From: Dyadobacter sandarakinus
GTDB lineage: Bacteria > Bacteroidota > Bacteroidia > Cytophagales > Spirosomataceae
Length of the DNA: 64,000 nucleotides
Assembly (NCBI RefSeq): GCF_016894445.1
Contig: NZ_CP056775.1
Coordinates: 2,296,001 to 2,360,000, forward strand
Direction of reading: 5' to 3'
Shown: piece by piece, positions 51,668 to 59,963 of the stretch
Numbering within the stretch: position 1 is the stretch's first letter
Layout of the letters: each line of letters begins with the position of its first letter
The notes under the pieces: model-generated
Databases searched by the model: none
Seen by the model: only the letters and a program-made list of their open reading frames with translations
Told to the model about the DNA's origin: nothing
Program-made: the position numbers and the translations under genes

Positions 51668-54346
51668 ATGAAATCGAAGTTTACCTATGAGGCGCTTGAA
51701 ATGGTCATCAATGGGATCCATGCGGGTGTTTGGGACTGGGATTTTGTAACTGACAAACAAGTCTGGTCTGACCAGTTTTACCAATTACTTCAATACGAAC
51801 CTGAGGATATAGTACCTGGTTATCAGTCATTTCTGAAAAATCTGGTACACCCCAGCGACATTGCTGCGGTAGAAGCTTCCATCGCGAATACGCTGGCTAC
51901 TCAGGAGCCCTATCAGGCGAAGGTTCGGCTTAAAACAAAGCATGCGGGCTACCGGTATTTTTTCTGCACGGGTACCCCCAAATTTGAAGGAGGCAAACCC
52001 TCACATTTGGTGGGTGCGATCATCGATATTCACGAAAGAATCGCCCTCGAAGAAAAGCTGATCAAGAACGAAAACCTGCTGAAAGAAGCAGGAAGCCTGG
52101 CCAAGGTTGGTGCCTGGGAGCTGGATGTGCAGACGAAGGAAGTAACATGGTCGAGTGAGATTTATGACATTCATGAACTGGACGAAAGTACCGAGCCCGA
52201 CCTTTTGAATGCGCTCAGCTACTACAAGCCCTGGTCGCGCCCGATCATGGAGGAAGCGATTCAGCAGGCATTTGAGGAAGGAAAACCCTGGGACCTGAAA
52301 CTCTGGATGGAAACCGCCAAGGGGCGCGACAAGTGGGTCAGGACGATCGGTAAGGTCACTTTCGAACTCGGCAAGCCTGTCAAACTGTATGGTGTTTTGC
52401 AGGACCTGACGGAGAGTAAAACAGCTGAGGAAAAGCTTAGCGTAATTTTTCAATACTCCACCGATGCCCAGCTGCTGCTGGACGAGACGGGGATCATCGA
52501 CTGCAACCAGGCAGCGGTAAAAATGCTGCGCTGCAAGGATAAAATTGAAATACTCTCGTCGCATCCGGCCCGCTTTTCACCGGAGTACCAGCCCGATGGC
52601 CGGCGCTCCGTTGAAAAAGCAATTGAAATGGACCGGATTGCCTATGCAGATGGCTACAACCGGTTTGAATGGATCCATAAACGCTCCGGCGGCGAGGAGT
52701 TTCCGGTAGAAGTTACGCTGAACCCGGTTCATGTGAATAATAAAAGGGTACTGCTGGTTGTATGGCACGACATCAGCGACCGGAAGGCTGCGGAAGCGCA
52801 GATCAGGCGGAGTGAAGCCATGCTCGCTGAATCACAGGAACTTACCCATAGCGGCAGCTGGGAATCGGACCTGGTGACGGGCGAAAATCACTGGTCCAAT
52901 GAAACATTCAGGATCTTTGGGCTGCAACCGCGCAGGACCGGGCCGGATACCGCGGAGTTTTCCAATATGATTCACCCGGACGATCGTGAAACCTATCAAT
53001 TGCACATCCGGAATGCCATTACCCAGCAGATACCAGCCAATTTTGACCTGCGCATTGTATTGCCGGATGGTCAGGTGAAGTTTATCCATGCGATCGGGAA
53101 GCCGATTACGGATGCTTCGGGCAGGGTGGTAAAACTGTACGGGGCGATTATGGACATTAATGAGCAGAAGAAAGCGGAGCAGGAACTGATCAAAGCCAAA
53201 GAACAGGCTGAGATGGCGGCCGTAGCCAAGTCGCAGTTTCTCTCGACCATGAGCCACGAAATCCGCACACCGATGAACGCGGTGATCGGGTTCACCCACT
53301 TGCTATTGCAGCAAAACCCTGCTCCTGAGCAGGAAAAGTACCTTAACTACCTGAAATATTCGGCCGAAAACCTCCTCATCCTGATCAACGATATCCTGGA
53401 TTTCAGCAAGATCGAAGCGGGAAAAATTGAACTGGAAGAAGTGGAGTTCAACGTCAGGACGCTGCTTGAAAACATACGCTCGGGAAGTAACCAGAATGCT
53501 GAGGATAAGGGCATTGATATCCAGCTGGTGATTGATGACGCACTGGATGTGACGCTCATCGGGGATCCGGTACGTCTCGGTCAGATCATGACGAACCTGG
53601 TCAGTAATGCGGTGAAATTTACAGAAAAAGGCAGGATTGTCGTGTCGGCCATGCAGACTGCAAGAACATCCACGCACCTGACGATTGACTTTAAGGTAAG
53701 TGATACCGGCATAGGCATACCACCCGAGAAAGTGGCTAACATTTTTGACAGCTTTACACAGGCCAGCTCCGATACCACCCGCAAATACGGCGGCTCCGGT
53801 CTGGGCCTCGCCATTACCAAAAAGCTGCTCGAATTACAGAACAGTACCATCAGCGTTCGGAGTGAGCAAGGCAGCGGGTCAACCTTCTTTTTTACACTTA
53901 CTTTCCCGGTAAGTAAAAAGCAGATGGAGCAGCAGGTCAGAAAAAACGGCACAGATACCGACCTCAGCGGTATGCGCCTGCTGATCGTGGAAGACAATGC
54001 GGTCAATATCTTCCTGATGAAAAACTTTATGAAACAATGGAGGGCCGATTATGATGTAGCCGAAAACGGGAGGATTGCTCTTGAAAAGGTACAGGAAACA
54101 GATTACGACCTCGTACTGATGGACCTGCAGATGCCCGAAATGGATGGATATGAAGCAACGGCCAAAATCAGGAGCCTGCCTGACCCCAAATACCTGCGCC
54201 TGCCGATCATCGCCCTGACGGCCTCTGCGATGCTGGATATCAAAGACACTGCGTTTGAAGTGGGGATGAACGATTACGTGAGTAAACCCTTCAACCCGGC
54301 TGATCTTTTTGCTAAAATCAGCTTCTACCTCAGGCCGGAGCAATAG
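51668..54346 (+). CDS. Hybrid sensor histidine kinase, four PAS domains and receiver
   Basis: 892 residues, cytoplasmic. Four PAS-type domains (about 1-125, 135-250, 255-375, 385-505) are followed by a HisKA domain with FLSTMSHEIRTPMNAVIGF (His530), a HATPase with NLVSNAVKFTEKG, DTGIGIP and GGSGLGLAITKKLL, and a receiver domain (about 770-890) with VLMDLQMPEMDGYE (Asp819) and the YVSKPF lysine. The receiver suggests a phosphorelay to a separate HPt protein, not present here. The gap upstream has a near -7 box TATATTTA (51634-51641). Its last 17 bp overlap the convergent small membrane-protein gene. Confidence 0.92.
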   Translation: MKSKFTYEALEMVINGIHAGVWDWDFVTDKQVWSDQFYQLLQYEPEDIVPGYQSFLKNLVHPSDIAAVEASIANTLATQEPYQAKVRLKTKHAGYRYFFCTGTPKFEGGKPSHLVGAIIDIHERIALEEKLIKNENLLKEAGSLAKVGAWELDVQTKEVTWSSEIYDIHELDESTEPDLLNALSYYKPWSRPIMEEAIQQAFEEGKPWDLKLWMETAKGRDKWVRTIGKVTFELGKPVKLYGVLQDLTESKTAEEKLSVIFQYSTDAQLLLDETGIIDCNQAAVKMLRCKDKIEILSSHPARFSPEYQPDGRRSVEKAIEMDRIAYADGYNRFEWIHKRSGGEEFPVEVTLNPVHVNNKRVLLVVWHDISDRKAAEAQIRRSEAMLAESQELTHSGSWESDLVTGENHWSNETFRIFGLQPRRTGPDTAEFSNMIHPDDRETYQLHIRNAITQQIPANFDLRIVLPDGQVKFIHAIGKPITDASGRVVKLYGAIMDINEQKKAEQELIKAKEQAEMAAVAKSQFLSTMSHEIRTPMNAVIGFTHLLLQQNPAPEQEKYLNYLKYSAENLLILINDILDFSKIEAGKIELEEVEFNVRTLLENIRSGSNQNAEDKGIDIQLVIDDALDVTLIGDPVRLGQIMTNLVSNAVKFTEKGRIVVSAMQTARTSTHLTIDFKVSDTGIGIPPEKVANIFDSFTQASSDTTRKYGGSGLGLAITKKLLELQNSTISVRSEQGSGSTFFFTLTFPVSKKQMEQQVRKNGTDTDLSGMRLLIVEDNAVNIFLMKNFMKQWRADYDVAENGRIALEKVQETDYDLVLMDLQMPEMDGYEATAKIRSLPDPKYLRLPIIALTASAMLDIKDTAFEVGMNDYVSKPFNPADLFAKISFYLRPEQ

Positions 54347-54734
54347 GATTGTAAGGTCCCGCCTCTATCCGGCCGGTTTTTTCTATATGATAAAGAATAA
54401 TCCGGCTGCACGAAGCTTTGTCGTATTTGACAGTGACTTCCTGCTTTTTCCGGATTGCATCATAGTCTGCGTAAGGCAGCACCTCGGTGGTACGTGCCAC
54501 GAAATCGTCGCCGGATGCCTGCCTGACCTGCACCTGGACCTGAAACTCGGGCAGATTATTAAGGTATACCCCGGTAGGGATAATATGCAGCACACGGGCC
54601 TGGGCTGCAATGCCTTCTTTCAGGATTTTCATCTTTCTTCTGGCTGCAATAACCTGCTTAATCCAGGAAATGAAGCAGAATGCTGCCAAAATCAGGACCA
54701 TGATCGTTGCGCCGATCTCTCTGTTGTTTTCCAA
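54330..54734 (-). CDS. Small membrane protein of unknown function
   Basis: 134 residues from TTG 54734, or 123 from ATG 54701. One membrane helix (VLILAAFCFISWIKQVIA) near the N terminus is followed by a basic patch (AARRKMKILKEG) and a compact soluble domain with strand pattern AARVLHIIPTGVYLNNLPEFQVQVQVRQASGDDFVARTTEVLPYADY, then VTVKYDKASCSRII. This OB- or DUF3592-like beta domain after one helix is common in small bacterial envelope proteins; I do not recognise the family. It overlaps the hybrid kinase gene tail to tail by 17 bp. Confidence 0.62.
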   Translation of the reverse strand: MENNREIGATIMVLILAAFCFISWIKQVIAARRKMKILKEGIAAQARVLHIIPTGVYLNNLPEFQVQVQVRQASGDDFVARTTEVLPYADYDAIRKKQEVTVKYDKASCSRIILYHIEKTGRIEAGPYNPIAPA

Positions 54735-54887
54735 AGCTGTCGTGCATAAGAGTACTCGTCAAATTAAAGAAGCACTACCGTAACACGCTATATGTAAATG
54801 AGCAAACGGCTGTTGTAATTATCCTGTGGACACAAAGGCGGATGGCATGGTTTTAGACAGCGGGTTTTTTACCTAAAAACCTTGAAT

Positions 54888-55280
54888 ATGGAAATTAAAT
54901 CAAACCAATCAACCGGAAACCGCCCCGGCGGCGACCGGATTCTGGATGCTTCCTATGTATTCACTGATATCCCGATGTACCTCGAACAGCTTCGCTCGGA
55001 ACGCTCCTGGGAAAAGAATGACCGGAATGCCATTACTGCCTACAAGTCGGACTGCATGACGATCGTGATCTCGGTGCTGAAAGCAGGTGCAACTATGAGC
55101 GACCATTCCATAGAGGGGTGCCTTACGTTTCAGGTACTTTCGGGCGGGTTGCGCGTGGAGGCGGAAGGCCAGGTTTTTTACCCTACTCCCGGGCAGATGA
55201 TGACGTTCCACGCCGGGGTGGCGCACGCCATCACGGCACAAACCGATTCAGAGATCATCATTACTACATTTAAAGGTTAG
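54888..55280 (+). CDS. Cupin-domain protein
   Basis: 130 residues from ATG 54888 (a TTG two codons upstream is less likely). A small double-stranded beta-helix: VISVLKAGATMSDHSIEGCLTFQVLSGGLRVEAEGQVFYPTPGQMMTFHAGVAHAITAQTDSEII. The metal ligands of cupins are partly present (H in MSDHSIEG, H in AGVAHAI), so it may bind a metal. A GGTTTTT/AAAAACC hairpin (54863-54881) sits 6 nt before the start codon. The GH13 gene begins 3 bp after the stop, so the two are translated together. Confidence 0.82.
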   Translation: MEIKSNQSTGNRPGGDRILDASYVFTDIPMYLEQLRSERSWEKNDRNAITAYKSDCMTIVISVLKAGATMSDHSIEGCLTFQVLSGGLRVEAEGQVFYPTPGQMMTFHAGVAHAITAQTDSEIIITTFKG

Positions 55281-55283
55281 CAT

Positions 55284-56912
55284 ATGGAGCAGGTAATTGC
55301 GCAGCCTGCCGTGGCTTCCGAATACCTTTGGTGGCAGCACGGCATTATTTACCAGATTTATCCCCGGTCTTTCCAGGACGCTGACGGGGATGGTATCGGC
55401 GATCTCAAAGGAGTCATCAGCCGTCTTGATTACCTGCAATCCCTCGGGATTGATTGCGTATGGTTGTCTCCGGTGTACCCCTCTCCCATGGCCGACTTTG
55501 GGTACGACATTTCGGACTATGAGGGCATACATCCGATTTTTGGGACGATGGAGGACTTTGACGAACTGCTGACAGAGGTACATGCCCGCGGCATGAAGCT
55601 CCTGCTCGATTTGGTTCCGAACCATACTTCCGACCAGCACCCGTGGTTTCTGGAAAGCCGTTCGTCGCGCGATAATGCCAAGCGGGACTGGTACATCTGG
55701 CATGACGGTAAACCAGACGGCTCATTGCCCAATAACTGGCTGAGCGTATTTGGCGGACATGCCTGGGAATGGGATGAAAAAACCGGCCAATACTACTATC
55801 ATGCATTTCTGAAAGAGCAGCCTGACCTTAACTGGCGCAATCCGGAAGTGCAGCAGGCGATGCTTGACGTGATGCGATTCTGGCTGGATAAAGGTATTGA
55901 CGGATTCAGGGTGGATGTGATGTGGCACATGATCAAGGACAAGCAGCTGCGGGACAATCCTCCCGCTCCAGAATCTCCGTACAATGCCGGCGACCTGATC
56001 TATGATCATTACATACCGGTATACTCGACCGACCAGCCCGAAGTACATGATATTGTGCGGATGATGCGCAGCCTGGTCGATGAATACAATGAGCGCGTGC
56101 TGATCGGGGAAATTTACCTGCCGATCCACAAGCTGGTGACTTATTACGGTCAGGATAACAAAGGAGCACACCTGCCTTTTAATTTCCAGCTGCTTACGCT
56201 TCCCTGGGAGGCGCCGCAGATTGCAGCGGCAATCGACGAGTACGAAGGAGCGCTTCCTGAAAATGGCTGGCCCAACTGGGTACTCGGTAATCACGACAAG
56301 CCCAGGATTGCCAGCAGAGTCGGGTTGGCGCAGGCGAGGGTTGCCGCATTGATGCTGCTGACGCTGCGGGGTACCCCTACGATTTATTACGGGGAAGAAA
56401 TCGGCATGCGCGACGTAGCAATTCCGATGAATGAGGTGGTGGACCCGCAGGGGCTGAATATGCCCGAGCTGAATGTAAGCCGCGATCCGGCGCGTACGCC
56501 CATGCAGTGGAGCGGGGAGATCAATGCAGGTTTCTCGGCCCATAAGCCCTGGCTGCGGCTTCCTTATAATTCGGGAAGGGTAAATGTGGAAGCCCAGCTG
56601 AAAGATCCCTATTCCATGCTTTCATTTTACAAAAAGCTGATAGGAATCAGAAAGTCGCAGCCGGCCCTGAATGTGGGAAGCTACCAGCCTGTATTTGCAG
56701 ATCAGCAGCTGGTATCCTACGTCCGTGAGTATGGTAACGACCGGTTCCTCATTATTTTGAACCTCAGCCACCGGCCAGCTTATTTCAGACCCAAAGGGCG
56801 GAATTTTGAAGGAACGATCATCCTTGGCACAGAATATGAACGCACCGGCATGCAGGTAGGTGATATCATCACCGTCGGCGGAGATGAAGGCCTGCTGATC
56901 CGGCTAACATAG
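55284..56912 (+). CDS. GH13 alpha-glucosidase / oligo-1,6-glucosidase-like enzyme
   Basis: 542 residues without a signal peptide, so cytoplasmic. It starts WWQHGIIYQIYPRSFQDADGDGIGDLKG, standard for the GH13 alpha-glucosidase branch. Catalytic residues can be placed: nucleophile D211 in GFRVDVMW, acid/base E276 in LIGEIYL, and the transition-state stabiliser D338 in GNHDKPR; region I is DLVPNHTSD. It hydrolyses alpha-glucosidic bonds of small oligosaccharides taken into the cell. The upstream cupin overlaps the unit by coupling (3-bp gap). No transporter or regulator of maltose type is adjacent. The C-terminal beta domain is complete. Confidence 0.92.
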   Translation: MEQVIAQPAVASEYLWWQHGIIYQIYPRSFQDADGDGIGDLKGVISRLDYLQSLGIDCVWLSPVYPSPMADFGYDISDYEGIHPIFGTMEDFDELLTEVHARGMKLLLDLVPNHTSDQHPWFLESRSSRDNAKRDWYIWHDGKPDGSLPNNWLSVFGGHAWEWDEKTGQYYYHAFLKEQPDLNWRNPEVQQAMLDVMRFWLDKGIDGFRVDVMWHMIKDKQLRDNPPAPESPYNAGDLIYDHYIPVYSTDQPEVHDIVRMMRSLVDEYNERVLIGEIYLPIHKLVTYYGQDNKGAHLPFNFQLLTLPWEAPQIAAAIDEYEGALPENGWPNWVLGNHDKPRIASRVGLAQARVAALMLLTLRGTPTIYYGEEIGMRDVAIPMNEVVDPQGLNMPELNVSRDPARTPMQWSGEINAGFSAHKPWLRLPYNSGRVNVEAQLKDPYSMLSFYKKLIGIRKSQPALNVGSYQPVFADQQLVSYVREYGNDRFLIILNLSHRPAYFRPKGRNFEGTIILGTEYERTGMQVGDIITVGGDEGLLIRLT

Positions 56913-56972
56913 CAAAGAAAGTTCAACGCAGTTTTTTCTTCATCAATTTACAAACCAAACAATACCCAAAAA

Positions 56973-57236
56973 ATGAAACAGTTCAGAACAATGATTGCAT
57001 GCCTGGGCCTGGCACTAACAATAGGCCTCACCTCTTGCGGTACCAATAACGACAGCACCGAAGGAAGCGAAGGTTCGGGAAGCGCAAGTCAGACTACCCC
57101 GAATGACAGCAGCGGTGCTGAGAGTACCAAGCCGATGGGCGTGGCAGAAGACAATCAGAACGATTCGGCAGGATTTCCGCCCAACCAGTCCAACCTGAAT
57201 GCCGACTCCACCCGGACAAAGCATACGAACGAGTAG
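56973..57236 (+). CDS. Small low-complexity lipoprotein
   Basis: 87 residues. MKQFRTMIACLGLALTIGLTSC is a lipoprotein signal with lipobox L-T-S-C22. The mature chain (about 65 residues) is almost free of hydrophobic residues and rich in Ser, Gly, Asn, Asp, Glu and Thr, so it should be disordered and flexible on the membrane. It is set off 60 bp after the GH13 gene and closed by a perfect palindromic terminator. No function can be assigned; such short acidic lipoproteins may be linkers or spacers. Confidence 0.72.
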   Translation: MKQFRTMIACLGLALTIGLTSCGTNNDSTEGSEGSGSASQTTPNDSSGAESTKPMGVAEDNQNDSAGFPPNQSNLNADSTRTKHTNE

Positions 57237-57244
57237 AAATAAAA

Positions 57245-57272
57245 AAAGAAGACCGGCTAGCCGGTCTTCTTT
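57245..57272 (+). terminator. Palindromic terminator after the small lipoprotein
   Basis: A fully self-complementary 28-mer: 12-bp stem 57245-57256 with 57261-57272 around CTAG, core AAGACCGG, with A tract before and T tract in the 3' arm. Usable from both strands. The following 230 bp to 57504 show no gene or clear site. Confidence 0.85.
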
Positions 57273-57504
57273 CGTTTGTTGATGAAAATGTTGTTTCTGT
57301 TAAGAAACGGCATTTTGTGCAATGCACCAATACCTTTATAATATCTTATACCCTGTACAGCACTTATGTCTGGCTAGTGTGTTCTAATTCTGTATAAAGT
57401 TGGACAATTATCATTCCAGCCTGCATATGCCGGTATATAGTCCTTAGGTGTCGAATAATGGGGATGTTTTTCCGCCGTATAGTAGGTATGATCGCCTGAT
57501 TACC

Positions 57505-58089
57505 CTACGTTTTATCATTACTTAACTTCCGGCGTACCTTACTCAGGAATTCAGGCGTAAATCCGAGGTACGAGGCAATGTAATGCTGCGAAACCCGCTG
57601 CGGGATCGCCGGGTAACGATTGAGAAAATCAAGGTATTTCTCTACTGCGGTAGTCGCAATGGTCCTGAAAAGCCGCTCCTGGGTTTGGGCAAGGTTCCGC
57701 TGCACCATCAGCCTGAACATGCGTTCAAAGCCGGGCACCCCGGCCAGCAGCTGCTCCTTGTTTTCAGGCGACAGCATAAGCAGTTCGCAATCTTCAAGTG
57801 TTTCAATATACATGTGGCTGGGTGTCTGCTGCTGAAAGCTCGTGATATCACTCACCCACCAGTCTTCAATGGCAAACTGCAACGTTACCTCCGCTCCGGT
57901 ACTGTCGATATAATAGGTACGGATACAGCCTTTCAGGATGAATGCCTCAAACTGGCATACTTCCCCTTCCAGGAGCAGAAATGTCTTTTTAGGGCAGGTC
58001 TTGTATTGCAGGAGTGCATTAAAGAGCGCAAGGTCTTCTGACGAAAACGGCATGCACCTTTTTGCATATTCATTAATTTTTTCAAACAT
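57505..58089 (-). CDS. Crp/Fnr-family transcription regulator
   Basis: 194 residues. An N-terminal cyclic-nucleotide-binding-like beta barrel (FLLLEGEVCQFEAFILKGCIRTYYIDSTGAEVTLQF) leads through a long helix to a C-terminal helix-turn-helix (QRVSQHYIASYLGFTPEFLSKVRRKL). The R-x-x-A/S phosphate-binding cassette of true CRP is not conserved, so it is one of the many Bacteroidota Crp/Fnr proteins with unknown ligand. The gene is in the same direction as the two upstream thiol/quinone genes (58172-59741) and may control them. A dyad at 58093-58136 lies directly upstream of its start and could be an autoregulatory site. Confidence 0.92.
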   Translation of the reverse strand: MFEKINEYAKRCMPFSSEDLALFNALLQYKTCPKKTFLLLEGEVCQFEAFILKGCIRTYYIDSTGAEVTLQFAIEDWWVSDITSFQQQTPSHMYIETLEDCELLMLSPENKEQLLAGVPGFERMFRLMVQRNLAQTQERLFRTIATTAVEKYLDFLNRYPAIPQRVSQHYIASYLGFTPEFLSKVRRKLSNDKT

Positions 58090-58092
58090 AAA

Positions 58093-58136
58093 AAAATAGT
58101 ACTTCGTATGCCTTTAAAGGTACAAAATACTATTTT
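58093..58136. promoter_or_regulatory. Nested dyad directly upstream of the Crp/Fnr gene
   Basis: AAAATAGTA (58093-58101) and TACTATTTT (58128-58136) form a perfect 9-bp inverted repeat; inside it, almost concentric, lies the 10-bp palindrome CCTTTAAAGG (58111-58120). It starts 3 bp upstream of the Crp/Fnr ATG, so it probably spans the promoter. Confidence 0.42.
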
Positions 58137-58171
58137 CCGACAGAAACCGGCTTTCAGACCAGCGTTGCTGC

Positions 58172-58795
58172 TTACGCAAGGATATGTGTATTGGCCAGCC
58201 TGATCTCCTCCGCCGAGATATTATGGGGACGTCCGGGATAGATCGCATAAGTTACAAATGCATTCAGCCTCTCCAGCACAGCGACACTTTCCTTTACCCG
58301 GCTTACCGGAACATGCGGGTCGGGATCGCCGGTGGAAATAAATACCGGAGTACCGGCAAAATCACCTGTGTAACGCTCCTCGACGAGCTGCTCGCCGATG
58401 AGCCCGCCGGTAAGCGCAATCACTCCTCCGTAGCGCTGCGCGTGACGTGCGACATATTCCAGCGTCAGACAGGCTCCCTGCGAAAAACCGGCAAAGTAAA
58501 TGTTGCTCTGCTCAATGCCGGCAGCTTCCACATCCTTTACCACCTGCTCAATAACCGAAACAGCCGAATCAAGCGCGGGCTGGTTCTGGCTTTCTGGTGC
58601 CATGAAGCTGTACGGATACCAGCTGCTGTTATTGGCCTGAGGTGCTACAATCGCCATCTTTTCAAGATGCAGGAGCTTGTTGAGCGAGATAATATCCCGG
58701 GCAGACCCGCCCCGGCCGTGCAGCATCACAATAGCCTTTTCGGCTTCTGCGAGCGGCACGCCTGAGGTAATCACCTGTTTGGTGTGGGTGTACAT
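58172..58795 (-). CDS. Phospholipase/carboxylesterase-family hydrolase (MhqD/YpfH-like)
   Basis: 207 residues, alpha/beta hydrolase fold. The oxyanion start HGRGGSARD, the nucleophile elbow GFSQGACL, the acid in STGDPDPHVP and the histidine in YPGRPHNIS complete the catalytic triad. This is the branch of B. subtilis MhqD, whose gene lies next to mhqE for a ring-cleaving dioxygenase in the quinone-responsive mhqED operon. Here too the dioxygenase gene is immediately upstream with 7 bp between. I infer a role in handling catechol- or quinone-derived electrophiles; the exact substrate is unknown even in Bacillus. Confidence 0.88.
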   Translation of the reverse strand: MYTHTKQVITSGVPLAEAEKAIVMLHGRGGSARDIISLNKLLHLEKMAIVAPQANNSSWYPYSFMAPESQNQPALDSAVSVIEQVVKDVEAAGIEQSNIYFAGFSQGACLTLEYVARHAQRYGGVIALTGGLIGEQLVEERYTGDFAGTPVFISTGDPDPHVPVSRVKESVAVLERLNAFVTYAIYPGRPHNISAEEIRLANTHILA

Positions 58796-58802
58796 AGTAG
58801 TT

Positions 58803-59741
58803 TTAATTTAATTTTGGTAAAACCTGCTCAATCTGTGTGCGATGTGCTTCGTATTGTGCGGGCAGCATCAGTCCCGATCCCAGATTTTCAACTGTTTCGT
58901 CCACTGCGAATCCGGGGTTATCGCTGGCTATCTCAAAAAGTACGCCGCCCGGCTCACGGAAGTACAGGGAATAGAAATAATTCCGGTCGATCTTCTCTGT
59001 AATCTGGTGACCTGCTTCGATCACTTTTTTACGAAAATACATCAGTACATCTTCATTGGCTACCCTGAATGCCACGTGGTGTACCGAGCCTCCTGCAACA
59101 TGTCCTGCTCTTTCTCCAGGCACCTCCACCAGGTCCACGATGTTCGCATTTTCCACAGCATCAGTCACATAGCGGTAGCGGTTCACGTGCTGTTCCAGCA
59201 ATTTATATCCGAAAATTTCCGTCAGGATCTTTGCGGTAGCCTCTATGGCATTGCTGGTGATCGTAATGTTGTGAAAACCCCGTGTTGCAAATTCAAAAGG
59301 TACTTCATCCGTCTCCCAGGGTGTGCGGTTGTCGGTTTTTTTGGCGACTGTCAATTCAAGCTTCAATCCGTGGGGATCCAGGACGGTCAGGTACTGCTCA
59401 CCGAACTTTTCAGCTACTTTATTGTAAGTCACGCGGTTTGCATCCATTCTTTTCAGCCAGAAATCAAGGCTGCCTTCGGGTACTGAATATCCGATTTCAG
59501 TGGCTTGTCTGCTGCCCCTGCGACCGGCGGGAATTTGTCCTCCCCAGGGAAAAAAGGTGAGGATGGTTCCGGGCGTCCCGTTTTTGTCACCATAGTAAAA
59601 GTGATATGTATTGGGATCGTCAAAGTTGACCGTTTTTTTCACCATTCTCAGACCCATGACACGGGTGTAGAAATCGTAATTTCTTTTTGCGTCACCGGCA
59701 ATTGCTGTAATGTGGTGGATCCCGTTGATTGTATTTTCCAT
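58803..59741 (-). CDS. Ring-cleaving dioxygenase, VOC family (MhqE/MhqO-like)
   Basis: 312 residues in two VOC modules. Metal ligand candidates: His in INGIHHITAIAG, His in GGSVHHVAFRV and Glu in PGGVLFEIASD; the C-terminal stretch LMLPAQYEAHRTQIEQVLPKL is characteristic of the MhqO/MhqE/LinE-like group of extradiol dioxygenases that open hydroquinone rings. It is the first gene of a two-gene unit with the MhqD-like hydrolase. An exact -7 box lies 34 nt upstream. Thiol-dependent quinone defence in Bacillus involves these enzymes and bacillithiol, and this window also encodes BshA. Confidence 0.9.
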   Translation of the reverse strand: MENTINGIHHITAIAGDAKRNYDFYTRVMGLRMVKKTVNFDDPNTYHFYYGDKNGTPGTILTFFPWGGQIPAGRRGSRQATEIGYSVPEGSLDFWLKRMDANRVTYNKVAEKFGEQYLTVLDPHGLKLELTVAKKTDNRTPWETDEVPFEFATRGFHNITITSNAIEATAKILTEIFGYKLLEQHVNRYRYVTDAVENANIVDLVEVPGERAGHVAGGSVHHVAFRVANEDVLMYFRKKVIEAGHQITEKIDRNYFYSLYFREPGGVLFEIASDNPGFAVDETVENLGSGLMLPAQYEAHRTQIEQVLPKLN

Positions 59742-59774
59742 GATCTTGAAAGTTTATGTTTGCTTTTGATAGTA

Positions 59775-59782
59775 CAAATGTA
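59775..59782 (-). promoter_or_regulatory. Putative -7 element of the MhqE/MhqD-like operon
   Basis: Minus-strand TACATTTG matches TAnnTTTG exactly, predicting a leader of about 25 nt. No clear -33 box. Confidence 0.38.
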
Positions 59783-59963
59783 GCCTCCTGCCCAGGGTCA
59801 TTTCATTGAACTAGGACAAGAAAAACAAAGCTGCTGTAAGCCGGCAGATAATTGCGACAGCCGCTGGATCATCGTGCCGGCCCCTCCTGAGCGATAATCT
59901 CCATATTCCGGCTTCGGGTGCCTGCCTCGCTTGCACCGCCCTGTTCAAACTATACACAACTAT

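Noticed and set aside
40011..54346. The signalling-rich stretch as a genomic island
   Set aside because: No integrase, transposase, tRNA target or flanking repeat is visible, and coding style does not differ from the neighbours.
55722..56543. A 273-codon minus-strand open frame opposite the GH13 gene
   Set aside because: The plus strand encodes all GH13 catalytic regions; this frame is a shadow.
57273..57504. The 230-bp gap between the small lipoprotein and the Crp/Fnr gene as a possible small gene or RNA
   Set aside because: No open frame with coding character, no promoter match and no hairpin of note were found.
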